From assembly GCA_022414725.1 (NCBI GenBank), contig CM039467.1, positions 9,109,001-9,173,000 on the forward strand: a stretch of DNA of 64,000 nt. Reading direction: 5' to 3'. This document shows, in pieces, positions 25,197 through 36,500 of this stretch. Under the pieces are notes generated by a model. It was given only the letters and a program-made list of their open reading frames with translations. It was not told where the DNA came from and searched no databases. This DNA comes from Microglena sp. YARC (lineage: Eukaryota; Chlorophyta; Chlorophyceae; Chlamydomonadales; Chlamydomonadaceae). The position numbers were made by a program, and so were the translations under genes. Each line of letters begins with the position of its first letter. The stretch's first letter is position 1.

Positions 25197-28100
25197 ATGG
25201 CTAATCATTGTTTGATCACGCTCCTCGCGGCGTGTCTTTGCTTTGGGGCTACCGCTCAATCGGCAAGTCTTGTCGACCTAGATGATACTTCCAAGCATAT
25301 GCGTGTGAGTCACGCAGACTAGTGCTTGGAGTCAGTAGAGGCCGAAGAAATAGCAGAAATGAACTGCATTCCACTTCACAGGCAGAACGAAGTCTTCCGA
25401 ATCGCTCGTTGAATATTCCCCGATGTGTCACGTGTAGTGATGCATCTGGAAGGTATTAGTCTGTCTTGAGCACGCGGATGCGGCGTGTAGATGTGCAATC
25501 GTCGCCCTGTCGGAATGCCGTTGTCTGACATTGTTTGTGGGGCCGGAGTATCAATGTTACGCAGCATTGCCGCTGCCTTCCGCCTGAGACACCGCAATGC
25601 GATGCATGTAATGCAACAGATAGGACGAAGCGCGGATGTCGTTCGCGATTCCCCATGCATGGCCCACTGGAGTTTAAAGGGAGGGGTTAATTTCATGTGA
25701 TGATTGTTCATTGTGAATGAATCACATCATATCGTCTAATAATGCAAATTGATGATTGCAGCTAACCGAAGAAGCATTGGCACTTGGAAGCGAGCAGGGA
25801 GGAAGGAGGACGCTACTGCAAGGCAAGTGGAACAGGCCTTTCGTCTTTTTGGTAAAATTATATTTCATAGCTAGCTCACTAGCTGGCGTGTCTTTCTTTC
25901 TTAATGCCCCCCCCCCCCCCCCCCCCCCCCCTCCCCTCCCTCCCTCCCCTCCCTCCCCCTCCCCTCCTCCCCCTCCCCTCCCAAGAGGGAGGTGGTGGTA
26001 TCCTCTTTTCTGATTGCAGGGATTCTGCACTCTATTGCACTTTTTGCTTGCCACCCTTTAAAATATTGACAGTCTGTCACCCTCCAACCCTCCCTGCCAT
26101 TCTGTCACCCCTTCCGACTTTGATAGACAAACCTTTGTTTTGTATGCTCCACCAACATCTGAAACCCAGGTGATTCTTTCCCACAATTGCAGGGATATTT
26201 ATTTTTCGAAAAATCCTCCAGCCACCAAGATTGTGTGGGGCGACAATTAAAACCCCACCACAAATTTGCAATATATATATTTAGTCTACTACTACAAGTG
26301 TGTGTCAAAAGTGGGAGGTGGTGTTATATTCTTTCCTGATCACATACCAAGATTCACTGCTCCACCACATACCTTGTACTTGGACCTGCTTGGACACTGA
26401 TTTCTTGAAAACAATCCTTCAGCCACCAACATTGTGTGCAGGGAGAGTTAAACAACCACCACAATTTGCAATATGACAGATGTCTTCTACATCCTCAAGG
26501 GCGAGGGCCAAGTGATTTCTGATTGCAGAGATTCACCACTCCATTACATCAATCATCCTTACTTGCCACCTTTCACACATATTGTCAGCCTGTCACCCAG
26601 CCGCCCCCCGTTCCATTCTGTCACCCCTTCTGACTTGATAGAAAAACACTTGCTTGGTATGCTCCACACCAAAATCTGAACGCAGGTGATGCTTTCCCAC
26701 AATTGCAGGTACTCCCCCAACCGTAACAGCCGTCAGCCCCATCATCCAACCAAAACACCTTGCCGGCGGTGACAACTTTACCATTACGGGCACTGCATTT
26801 GTCACGGGTGCCACTGTCAGCGTCGGGAGCACCGCCTGTACCTGTGTCACCTTAATTAGTGCCACCTCCATCACCTGCGTTGCCCCTGCCAATTCAGCAG
26901 GAAGCTATGCTGTTAAAGTGACCAATCCCGATACAGGCTACAACATCGAAACAGATTTTGTGGTCACATATGCAGCATATACGGGTGAGTTGCTGTCCCT
27001 TGCAAATAAAGGAGTACCTCCCCAGTTTTGTGGCCCACACTCTCCCACTCCCTTCCATCCCTAAACATGGTCCCCTGCAGATTTTGTATGGCACTTGAAA
27101 CTGTTTTGTAGACCACTCTTCACACCCCCTTGCCACCCTGCCACCCATAGACCATATCCTGTTACCCCCCTTGCCACCCTGCCACCCATAAACATTGTCC
27201 CCGTTAAGGGTTTTAGGGTACTTGGACATTGATTTCCGAAAACTCCAGCCACCAATATTTTGTGGGGCAAGAGTTATTAAACCCGACTACAATTTGCAAT
27301 ATGCTACAAGTATACTTCTCCAAGGGCGAGTGCCAAGTGGAAGATGGTGGATCTTCTTTTCTGGTTGCAGAACTTCAAAGCTCCGTTGCACTCCTTGCTT
27401 GCCACCCTTCACAAATATTCCCAGTATATCTGTCATGCTGCCACCCCCTCCTGCCCTTCTTACACCTTGCCACCCTGCCACACCCCCTTGCTAACACCCT
27501 GCCACCCCTTCCGTCTTGATTGGCAAACGTTTGTTTTGTAAGCTCCACACCCAAATTCGAACTCAGGTGATGCTATGCTTTGCCACAATTGCAGGTACCC
27601 CCCCTACCGTTTCTTCTCTCAGCCCCTCCGGCTCTGACGTTGCCGGTGGTCGCAACCTTACCATTACGGGCACAGGGTTTGTCACGGGCGCCACTGCCAG
27701 TGTCGGAGGCACCCCCTGCACCCCCATCACCTTTATTAGTGCCACCACCATCATTTGCCTCGCCCCTGCCAAGTCAGCAGGAGACTATGCTGTTGTAGTG
27801 ACCAATCCCGATACAGGCTAGAATGCCATTTCAGATGAAACGTTTGTATATCATTCATGTGAGTTGCTGTCCCTTGCAAAGAAGCATCTCTGTGACCCCC
27901 CCATTTTTGTAGTCTGTCACCCTGTCCCCCCCCCCCCCCCCCCCCCCTGCCATCCTGTCACGCTGTCATATTTTTACCCCCCCCCCCCCCCCCCCCCCCC
28001 CCTGACACCTTGTCACCCTGAACATGGTCCTCTTTGGAGTTTAATGGTACTTGGGCATTGATTTCTCTGGACAATTCTCCAGCCACCAATCAAGATTGTG

Positions 28101-29677
28101 TGGGATGAGAGTTGAAACCCCGCCACAATTTTCAATAGGATATAAGTCTACTACTCAAGGGCAAGTGCCATGTGCGTGGGAGTTGATGATATATTATCTC
28201 CTGATCGCCATGATTTACCACTCCATTACACTTCTTTCCACCCTTCACGCACCCTGCCAATCCGTCAACCTACATGTCACCCCCCCAGCTTGTCTGCCAC
28301 CCTGCCACACTATCACATCCCCTGCCACACTGACACCCCTTGCTTCCGACCTGTTTGACAAACATTTGCTTTGTAGGCTACACACTTCTGAATCTGAATC
28401 TGAACCCTGGTGATGCCTTGCCACAATTGCAGATTATCCCCCTACCGTAGAATACGTCAGGCCCATCATCCAACCCAAACACCTTGCTGGCGGCGATATT
28501 CTTACCCTTGTGGGCGGTCAGCATATCCCGGGCGCCACTATCAGCATCGGGGGCATACCCTGCACCTCTGTCACCATTGTCAGGGCCTGCCCCCAGGTTG
28601 GCATCTGTGTTACCAGCTGTGTCGCCCCTGCCATGCCAGCAGGAGACTATGCTGTCATACTGACTAATCCCGATACAGGCAATAGCTTAGCACTAGGCTA
28701 TACAGGCTATACTGTTGTGGTCACCTACCTATGCAGCATATACGGGTGAGTTGCTCTCCCTTACAAAAGAGCACCTCTACTGTTTTGTAGACCACACTGT
28801 CACACCCCCTTTCATCCCTAAACATGGTCACCTGTAGGGTTTTTATGCTACTTGTAAACTGTTATGTAGGCCACACTGACACCCCCTCTTTTGTAGACCA
28901 CATCATGTCACCCCCTGCCACCCTGCCACCCCTGAAACATGGTCCCCTGTATTAGGGTTTTTGTGGTACTTGGACATTGTTTCTGGAAACAATGTCCAAG
29001 TAGTCAGCCACCAAGATTGTGTGGGGAAAAGTTAAACCCCTGCCACAATTTGCAATATGATATGAGTCTACTACTCTGAGGGCGAGTGCCAAGTGATAGG
29101 CGGTGATTTCCTGATCAGCGAGATTCACAGCTCTAATACACTCATTGCCATCCTTCTCACACTCTGCCAGGCTGTCACACGTCATCTGTCAACCCCCCTA
29201 CCTGCCATACTGGCGCACCCCTTGCCACCCCTTTCAACTTGATTGCCATCCTTCTCACACTCTGCCAGGCTGTCACCCTGTCAACCCCCCCTACCTGCCA
29301 TACTGGCGCACCCCTTGCCACCCCTTTCAACTTGATTGCCAAACGATTTTTTTGTACGCTACACACCTAAATCTGAACCCAGGTGATGCTTTGTCACAAT
29401 TTCAGGAACTTCCCCTACCGTAACAGCCGCCAGCCCTGTCATCCAACCCAAACACCGTGCCGGCGGCGACACCCTTACCATTGTGGGCACCGCGTTTGTC
29501 ACGGGCGCCACTGTCAGCGTCGGAGGCACTGCCTGCACCTTCATCACCTTTATTAGTGCCACATCCATCACCTGCACTGCCCCTGCCAAGTCAGCAGGAG
29601 ACTATGCTATTGTAGTGACCAATCCCGATACAGGCTATAGCTTTGAAACATATGTTGTGGTCACATATGCAGCATAA
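25197..29677 (+). CDS. Secreted protein with IPT/TIG domains (spliced gene)
   Basis: Exon 1 (25197-25304) encodes a clear signal peptide, MANHCLITLLAACLCFGATA, followed by QSASLVDLDD, in an AACATGG start context. Its GTGAGT donor leaves phase 0. Exon 2 (25762-25822; LTEEALALGSEQGGRRTLLQ) enters in phase 0 and leaves in phase 1 through AG/GCAAGT, a GC donor. The IPT exons are all phase 1: A 26709-26984, B 27595-27858, C 28433-28745, D 29406-29681. IPT/TIG is an immunoglobulin-like fold found in cell-surface receptors and some transcription factors; the signal peptide argues for an extracellular role here. Exons 1-2-A-D join in frame to 238 residues ending at TAA 29675-29677. Including B stops at TAG 27819-27821 (223 residues), and C changes frame. 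So the gene is either short, alternatively spliced, or decaying. The ligand and role are unknown. Confidence 0.7.
25907..25931. repeat. 25-base poly-C run with CT-rich tail
   Basis: In the intron after exon 2 of the IPT gene. It continues as CCCTCCCTCC-type sequence to about 25980, so the sense strand carries a long pyrimidine tract. Confidence 0.9.
25985..26708 (+). repeat. Exon-less intron units of the IPT array
   Basis: These are copies of the intron module that precedes each IPT exon (TTTCTGATTGCAG-GATTC, TGCTTGCCACCC, a TTGATAGACAAAC-type block, then CCCACAATTGCAG). In the first unit the acceptor at about 26190 is followed directly by the module found downstream of IPT exons (TCCAGCCACCAA-GATTGTGTGG), so the exon itself has been lost. 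The second unit ends at the true acceptor of exon A (26708). Confidence 0.65.
26709..26984 (+). CDS. IPT/TIG exon A, intact
   Basis: 276 bp, phase 1 at both ends, 92 residues. Typical IPT pattern: TPPTVTAVSPIIQP, GGDNFTITGTAFVTG, a central C-T-C pair, ATSITCVAPANSAGSYAV, and VTNPDTGYN before the last strand VVTYAAYTG. Acceptor ACAATTGCAG, donor GG/GTGAGT. Of the four copies, this is the only one with no stop, frame change or altered splice site. Confidence 0.8.
27595..27858 (+). pseudogene. IPT/TIG exon B with in-frame stop
   Basis: 264 bp, phase 1/1, intact acceptor GCAG and donor GTGAGT. The domain reads TPPTVSSLSPSGSDVAGG through TNPDTG, then TAG at 27819-27821 where exon A has TAC (tyrosine). 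The region after the stop still aligns in frame to the donor, so one substitution explains the lesion. If spliced in, it truncates the protein within the last strand of the second IPT domain. Confidence 0.7.
27926..28002. repeat. Two poly-C runs (22 and 26 bases)
   Basis: Runs at 27926-27947 and 27977-28002, in the intron between IPT exons B and C. Homopolymer C has expanded twice within one intron copy, while the sister introns carry only short CCCCC stretches at the same place. Confidence 0.9.
28433..28745 (+). pseudogene. IPT/TIG exon C, frame broken
   Basis: 313 bp (not a multiple of three) between acceptor ATTGCAG and donor GG/GTGAGT. The start reads PPTVEYVRPIIQP and the middle RACPQVGICVTSCVAPAMPA, with an insertion relative to exon A. 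Near the end a 4 bp expansion around GTCACCTACCTATGC shifts the frame, so the exit is phase 2 and a TGA lies over the donor (28747-28749). Inclusion would derail exon D. Confidence 0.65.
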
Positions 29678-29681
29678 ACGG
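29406..29681 (+). CDS. IPT/TIG exon D, ends in a stop at the old donor
   Basis: 276 bp, phase 1 entry through an altered acceptor (ACAATTTCAG instead of ACAATTGCAG). The sequence is intact up to VVTYAA, then TAA at 29675-29677 replaces the TAT of exon A. The downstream GG/GTGAGT donor is still present. So this copy acts as a natural terminal exon although it descends from an internal one. A tail remnant of one more copy (GGCTATAGCGTTGCAACAGC) follows at 29753. Confidence 0.7.
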
Positions 29682-29689
29682 GTGAGTTG

Positions 29690-30500
29690 CTGTTCCTTGC
29701 AAACGAGCTCCTCCCCTATTTATTAGACCAAGAACACCAACACCCCCTGCCAGGCTATAGCGTTGCAACAGCTATTTGGTCGCATACCCGTGCAGGGTTA
29801 TTTTAAAGGAAATTTTGCCACTACCCTTTCATCGCAATATTGTTTCCGGAGCCAATTGCCCAGAATACAGAATGAGCAAAAATCGCAGGTTTCAAAATCC
29901 CTCGGAATTCAAGTTCAAAAAATCAAATTCCAAAATTGGAATCGCCTCCCATTCTGCAAGCTTTAATCCTTACACTGACAGGATAAACGAAGCTGACACA
30001 TTCAGCTGGCCAGAGCTGCTGAATCATTTTGGTGTAGCACAGTGGCTGGCTCAGGGAGCTGGCCAGAAGCTACTAAAAGGCCCAAAAGAAAAGCCCTGAT
30101 GCTCAGCCACAAGTGTGCCACAATTGGTTGGCTGGTTGCACATGTCAGACTTGAGGTTTATAATTTGCTGGCTCACAGGGGGGGGGGGGGGGGGGGGGGG
30201 GCTGGGTTGGGTTACCAACAACTGGGATAACACTATGACCTTTTTTTCGCCGGAAGCAACATGGGCTGGCCATACGAAGACGATTTGAAAGATTTGAATT
30301 GAGGACGCAATTCTGACAACGACTACCCCGAGCCGTCGAGCGGTGTTCAAGGCAGGGTCGGGCAGGGTTATAAGTTTCAGGCCAGTGGGCCCGTCAATTG
30401 TGGGAGGGGAGCGGTTACAGTTCGAGGCAGTGACCACTCAACTGGCCATGCAAAGCCAGGTAAGCCAGGCCAGATCAGCTTCAGGCCAAATCCAGCTCAC
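29690..30500. other. Non-coding stretch between IPT gene and 1505 bp array
   Basis: Holds the exon-tail remnant at 29753-29795, AT-rich text with AATTCAAGTTCAAAAAATC words (29905-29940), and a 24-base G run at 30178-30201. Short frames here show no motifs. Confidence 0.5.
30178..30201. repeat. 24-base poly-G run
   Basis: Lies about 300 bp left of the 1505 bp array and outside any gene model. Confidence 0.9.
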
Positions 30501-33500
30501 GCTATGTAACGATCCCTATCTCTCCCTGCCCTGGAATTTGAATTGGGAGGTAGGACGAAAACTATATGTGGTTTGAGGTCCTAGTTGACCTGTGGTCTGA
30601 ACCTCGAAAGATTTGGTGACCCCAAAACCACTCTTTATTTCGCCTATTGTGCATTTTGGTAGCTGCCTGCCTAGAAGCTGCCCGAAATAGAATGTCAATT
30701 TTTCCCATGGGATCCAGCTTCCCACCAGCCCTTAATCACGTGCTTAGAATGCTACTGGGACTGGGAGGTCACAAGCACACAAAATGAGCTCCACCCATGC
30801 TGACCTGGCTGACCTAGCTGCTCTGGTGGTGAGCCTAATGAGGAGCCACGTGTGCACGCAGATCTCACCGAGCTTGTGCTATAATAGAATCAGGCATGGC
30901 AAACGCGACTAAGAGCGCGACGTCGCTGGTTGAGGAATGAGGATTCTCCAGTAGTGAGGGTGCGCATCAGGGCGGTATCCTTAGTCAAGGATCTGACGGA
31001 AGGTGCGGATACGCATCAAAGGAGGCGCAGTTCGGATGGATAGGAGGACATAAACTGTGTGCGTGATGCTAATGATAGTGGGGAACGATGCGTCTTCTCA
31101 AAAGTGCCGAGGAGAAGTGGGTCCTGGCCAGGGGGCCGGCCGCAGGGCCAGGAGCCAGCTGACGCACCAGCCGCAACTGCCTCAAACCGACAATAAACGG
31201 CCGAAACCTCCGTAAGTGACAGGTTAGAAGAGAGGCGGGCGGACACCAGCAGCAAAACGTATGAACAGTGTGGGACGCCAATCCCACACGGTGGCTGCAA
31301 AACGAGAGCCAAACGGGTCAAACGTAGCGCGGCAAATGAACACTACGTCACTCCGGGTTCCCAGGGGATCACTCAACTCAGTACTGATGGAGCTCACTCA
31401 CGTTTAAGTTCCCAGTCCTGATGAGAGGGGCTGCTTTCGTGAGGATATGAACGTAGCATGTCATGTGGTCAGATGGTGAGGTAGTTATACACACCGTTTC
31501 GAGTTTTCTCAACACTTCGCGCTATGTAACGATCCCTATCTCTCCCTTCTTTCCATTCCTTGACTCCAACAGAGCTTTGGTTTGAATCAGTTGATTCTGT
31601 TGCTGCCGAAGACGGCGAGCCTGCCTTAAAGGCTGGAGCCATGTAACCAAGTTCAAGTTCAAGTTTCCAGTCCTGGGCTCCATGCTTGATCTCCGTGCTA
31701 TTATTTGTAGCCAGCTCTGGTTTTTCGTTCAGCTCTTGATGTGCCTTTCCTTTCGCTATTCGGAGTTTGCTGCCAGTTCGAGAATTCCTATCTTCAAACA
31801 TCTTTACACTAGCAAAATGTCGGTTATAAACGTACGAAGGTGACCTCTGTCCCTAAATCACTTCAGAAACAATCTTCTGAAAGCATCCCGAACTCTCTTC
31901 TGAACAAATCAAGAGAGCTCCAAAATTAAGTACGCATTATAAGAGGTGTTGATGTAGGTGTGGGTGATTGTGTTGCTGGGTGACCCTATACCCCTAGCCC
32001 AACTGCCCTTGCACTTGGAGTTGAATAACTTTGCAGGGAATTTGAATTGGGAGGTAGGACGAAAACTATATGTGGTTTGAGGTCCTAGTTGACCTGTGGT
32101 CTGAACCTCGAAAGATTTGGTGACCCCAAAACCACTCTTTATTTCGCCTGTTGTGCATTTTGGTAGCTGCCTGCCTAGAAGCTGCCCGAAATAGAATGTC
32201 AATTTTTTCCCATGGGATCCAGCTTCCCACCAGCCCTTAATCACGTGCTTAGAATGCTACTGGGACTGGGAGGTCACAAGCACACAAAATGAGCTCCACC
32301 CATGCTGACCTGGCTGACCTAGCTGCTCTGGTGGTGAGCCTAATGAGGAGCCACGTGTGCACGCAGATCTCACCGAGCTTGTGCTATAATAGAATCAGGC
32401 ATGGCAAACGCGACTAAGAGCGCGACGTCGCTGGTTGAGGAATGAGGATTCTCCAGTAGTGAGGGTGCGCATCAGGGCGGTATCCTTAGTCAAGGATCTG
32501 ACGGAAGGTGCGGATACGCATCAAAGGAGGCGCAGTTCGGATGGATAGGAGGACATAAACTGTGTGCGTGATGCTAATGATAGTGGGGAACGATGCGTCT
32601 TCTCAAAAGTGCCGAGGAGAAGTGGGTCCTGGCCAGGGGGCCGGCCGCAGGGCCAGGAGCCAGCTGACGCACCAGCCGCAACTGCCTCAAACCGACAATA
32701 AACGGCCGAAACCTCCGTAAGTGACAGGTTAGAAGAGAGGCGGGCGGACACCAGCAGCAAAACGTATGAACAGTGTGGGACGCCAATCCCACACGGTGGC
32801 TGCAAAACGAGAGCCAAACGGGTCAAACCTAGCGCGGCAAATGAACACTACGTCACTCCGGGTTCCCAGGGGATCACTCAACCCAGTACTGATGGAGCTC
32901 ACTCACGTTTAAGTTCCCAGTCCTGATGAGAGGGGCTGCTTTCGTGAGGATATGAACGTAGCATGTCATGTGGTCAGATGGTGAGGTAGTTATACACACC
33001 GTTTCGAGTTTTTCTCAACACTTCGCGCTATGTAACGATCCCTATCTCTCCCTTCTTTCCATTCCTTGACTCCAACAGAGCTTTGGTTTGAATCAGTTGA
33101 TTCTGTTGCTGCCGAAGACGGCGAGCCTGCCTTAAAGGCTGGAGCCATGTAACCAAGTTCAAGTTCAAGTTTCCAGTCCTGGGCTCCATGCTTGATCTCC
33201 GTGCCTTTATTTGTAGCCAGCTCTGGTTTTTCGTTCAGCTCTTGATGTGCCTTTCCTTTCGCTATTCGGAGTTTGCTGCCAGTTCGAGAATTCCTATCTT
33301 CAAACATCTTTACACTAGCAAAATGTCGGTTATAAACGTACGAAGGTGACCTCTGTCCCTAAATCACTTCAAAAACAATCTTCTGAAAGCATCCCGAACT
33401 CTCTTCTGAACAAATCAAGAGAGCTCCAAAATTAAGTACGCATTATAAGAGGTGTTGATGTAGGTGTGGGTGATTGTGTTGCTGGGTGACCCTATACCCC

Positions 33501-36500
33501 TAGCCCAACTGCCCTTGCACTTGGAGTTGAATAACTTTGCAGGGAATTTGAATTGGGAGGTAGGACGAAAACTATATGTGGTTTGAGGTCCTAGTTGACC
33601 TGTGGTCTGAACCTCGAAAGATTTGGTGACCCCAAAACCACTCTTTATTTCGCCTGTTGTGCATTTTTGGTAGCTGCCTGCCTAGAAGCTGCCCGAAATA
33701 GAATGTCAATTTTTTCCATGGGATCCAGCTTCCCACCAGCCCTTAATCACGTGCTTAGAATGCTACTGGACTGGGAGGTCACAAGCACACAAAATGAGCT
33801 CCACCCATGCTGACCTGGCTGACCTAGCTGCTCTGGTGGTGAGCCTAATGAGGAGCCACGTGTGCACGCAGATCTCACCGAGCTTGTGCTATAATAGAAT
33901 CAGGCATGGCAAACGCGACTAAGAGCGCGACGTCGCTGGTTGAGGAATGAGGATTCTCCAGTAGTGAGGGTGCGCATCAGGGCGGTATCCTTAGTCAAGG
34001 ATCTGACGGAAGGTGCGGATACGCATCAAAGGAGGCGCAGTTCGGATGGATAGGAGGACATAAACTGTGTGCGTGATGCTAATGATAGTGGGGAACGATG
34101 CGTCTTCTCAAAAGTGCCGAGGAGAAGTGGGTCCTGGCCAGGGGGCCGGCCGCAGGGCCAGGAGCCAGCTGACGCACCAGCCGCAACTGCCTCAAACCGA
34201 CAATAAACGGCCGAAACCTCCGTAAGTGACAGGTTAGAAGAGAGGCGGGCGGACACCAGCAGCAAAACGTATGAACAGTGTGGGACGCCAATCCCACACG
34301 GTGGCTGCAAAACGAGAGCCAAACGGGTCAAACCTAGCGCGGCAAATGAACACTACGTCACTCCGGGTTCCCAGGGATCACTCAACCCAGTACTGATGGA
34401 GCTCACTCACGTTTAAGTTCCCAGTCCTGATGAAGAGGGGCTGCTTTCGTGAGGATATGAACGTAGCATGTCATGTGGTCAGATGGTGAGGTAGTTATAC
34501 ACACCGTTTCGAGTTTTTCTCAACACTTCGCGCTATGTAACGATCCCTATCTCTCCCTTCTTTCCATTCCTTGACTCCAACAGAGCTTTGGTTTGAATCA
34601 GTTGATTCTGCTGCTGCCGAAGACGGCGAGCCTGCCTTAAAGGCTGGAGCCATGTAACCAAGTTCAAGTTCAAGTTTCCAGTCCTGGGCTCCATGCTTGA
34701 TCTCCGTGCCTTTATTTGTAGCCAGCTCTGGTTTTTCGTTCAGCTCTTGATGTGCCTTTCCTTTCGCTATTCGGAGTTTGCTGCCAGTTCGAGAATTCCT
34801 ATCTTCAAACATCTTTACACTAGCAAAATGTCGGTTATAAACGTACGAAGGTGACCTCTGTCCCTAAATCACTTCAGAAACAATCTTCTGAAAGCATCCC
34901 GAACTCTCTTCTGAACAAATCAAGAGAGCTCCAAAATTAAGTACGCATTATAAGAGGTGTTGATGTAGGTGTGGGTGATTGTGTTGCTGGTGACCCTATA
35001 CCCTAGCCCAACTGCCCTTGCACTTGGAGTTGAATAACTTTGCAGGGAATTTGAATTGGGAGGTAGGACGAAAACTATATGTGGTTTGAGGTCCTAGTTG
35101 ACCTGTGGTCTGAACCTCGAAAGATTTGGTGACCCCAAAACCACTCTTTATTTCGCCTGTTGTGCATTTTGGTAGCTGCCTGCCTAGAAGCTGCCCGAAA
35201 TAGAATGTCAATTTTTTCCATGGGATCCAGCTTCCCACCAGCCCTTAATCACGTGCTTAGAATGCTACTGGGACTGGGAGGTCACAAGCACACAAAATGA
35301 GCTCCACCCATGCTGACCTGGCTGACCTAGCTGCTCTGGTGGTGAGCCTAATGAGGAGCCACGTGTGCACGCAGATCTCACCGAGCTTGTGCTATAATAG
35401 AATCAGGCATGGCAAACGCGACTAAGAGCGCGACGTCGCTGGTTGAGGAATGAGGATTCTCCAGTAGTGAGGGTGCGCATCAGGGCGGTATCCTTAGTCA
35501 AGGATCTGACGGAAGGTGCGGATACGCATCAAAGGAGGCGCAGTTCGGATGGATAGGAGGACATAAACTGTGTGCGTGATGCTAATGATAGTGGGGAACG
35601 ATGCGTCTTCTCAAAAGTGCCGAGGAGAAGTGGGTCCTGGCCAGGGGGCCGGCCGCAGGGCCAGGAGCCAGCTGACGCACCAGCCGCAACTGCCTCAAAC
35701 CGACAATAAACGGCCGAAACCTCCGTAAGTGACAGGTTAGAAGAGAGGCGGGCGGACACCAGCAGCAAAACGTATGAACAGTGTGGGACGCCAATCCCAC
35801 ACGGTGGCTGCAAAAACGAGAGCCAAACGGGTCAAACCTAGCGCGGCAAATGAACACTACGTCACTCCGGGTTCCCAGGGGATCACTCAACCCAGTACTG
35901 ATGGAGCTCACTCACGTTTAAGTTCCCAGTCCTGATGAGAGGGGCTGCTTTCGTGAGGATATGAACGTAGCATGTCATGTGGTCAGATGGTGAGGTAGTT
36001 ATACACACCGTTTCGAGTTTTCTCAACACTTCGCGCTATGTAACGATCCCTATCTCTCCCTTCTTTCCATTCCTTGACTCCAACAGAGCTTTGGTTTGAA
36101 TCAGTTGATTCTGCTGCTGCCGAAGACGGCGAACCTGCCTTAAAGGCTGGAGCCATGTAACCAAGTTCAAGTTCAAGTTTCCAGTCCTGGGCTCCATGCT
36201 TGATCTCCGTGCCTTTATTTGTAGCCAGCTCTGGTTTTTTCGTTCAGCTCTTGATGTGCCTTTCCTTTCGCTATTCGGAGTTTGCTGCCAGTTCGAGAAT
36301 TCCTATCTTCAAACATCTTTACACTAGCAAAATGTCGGTTATAAACGTACGAAGGTGACCTCTGTCCCTAAATCACTTCAGAAACAATCTTCTGAAAGCA
36401 TCCCGAACTCTCTTCTGAACAAATCAAGAGAAGCTCCAAAATTAAGTACGCATTATAAGAGGTGTTGATGTAGGTGTGGGTGATTGTGTTGCTGGGTGAC

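Noticed and set aside
25722..26054. Glycine- or proline-rich frames over poly-C runs
   Set aside because: They are homopolymer translations in introns.
31410..31450. Hammerhead ribozyme (CTGATGAG in each 1505 bp unit)
   Set aside because: The core word is present, but no GAAA strand and no pairing stem II follow at the right distance.
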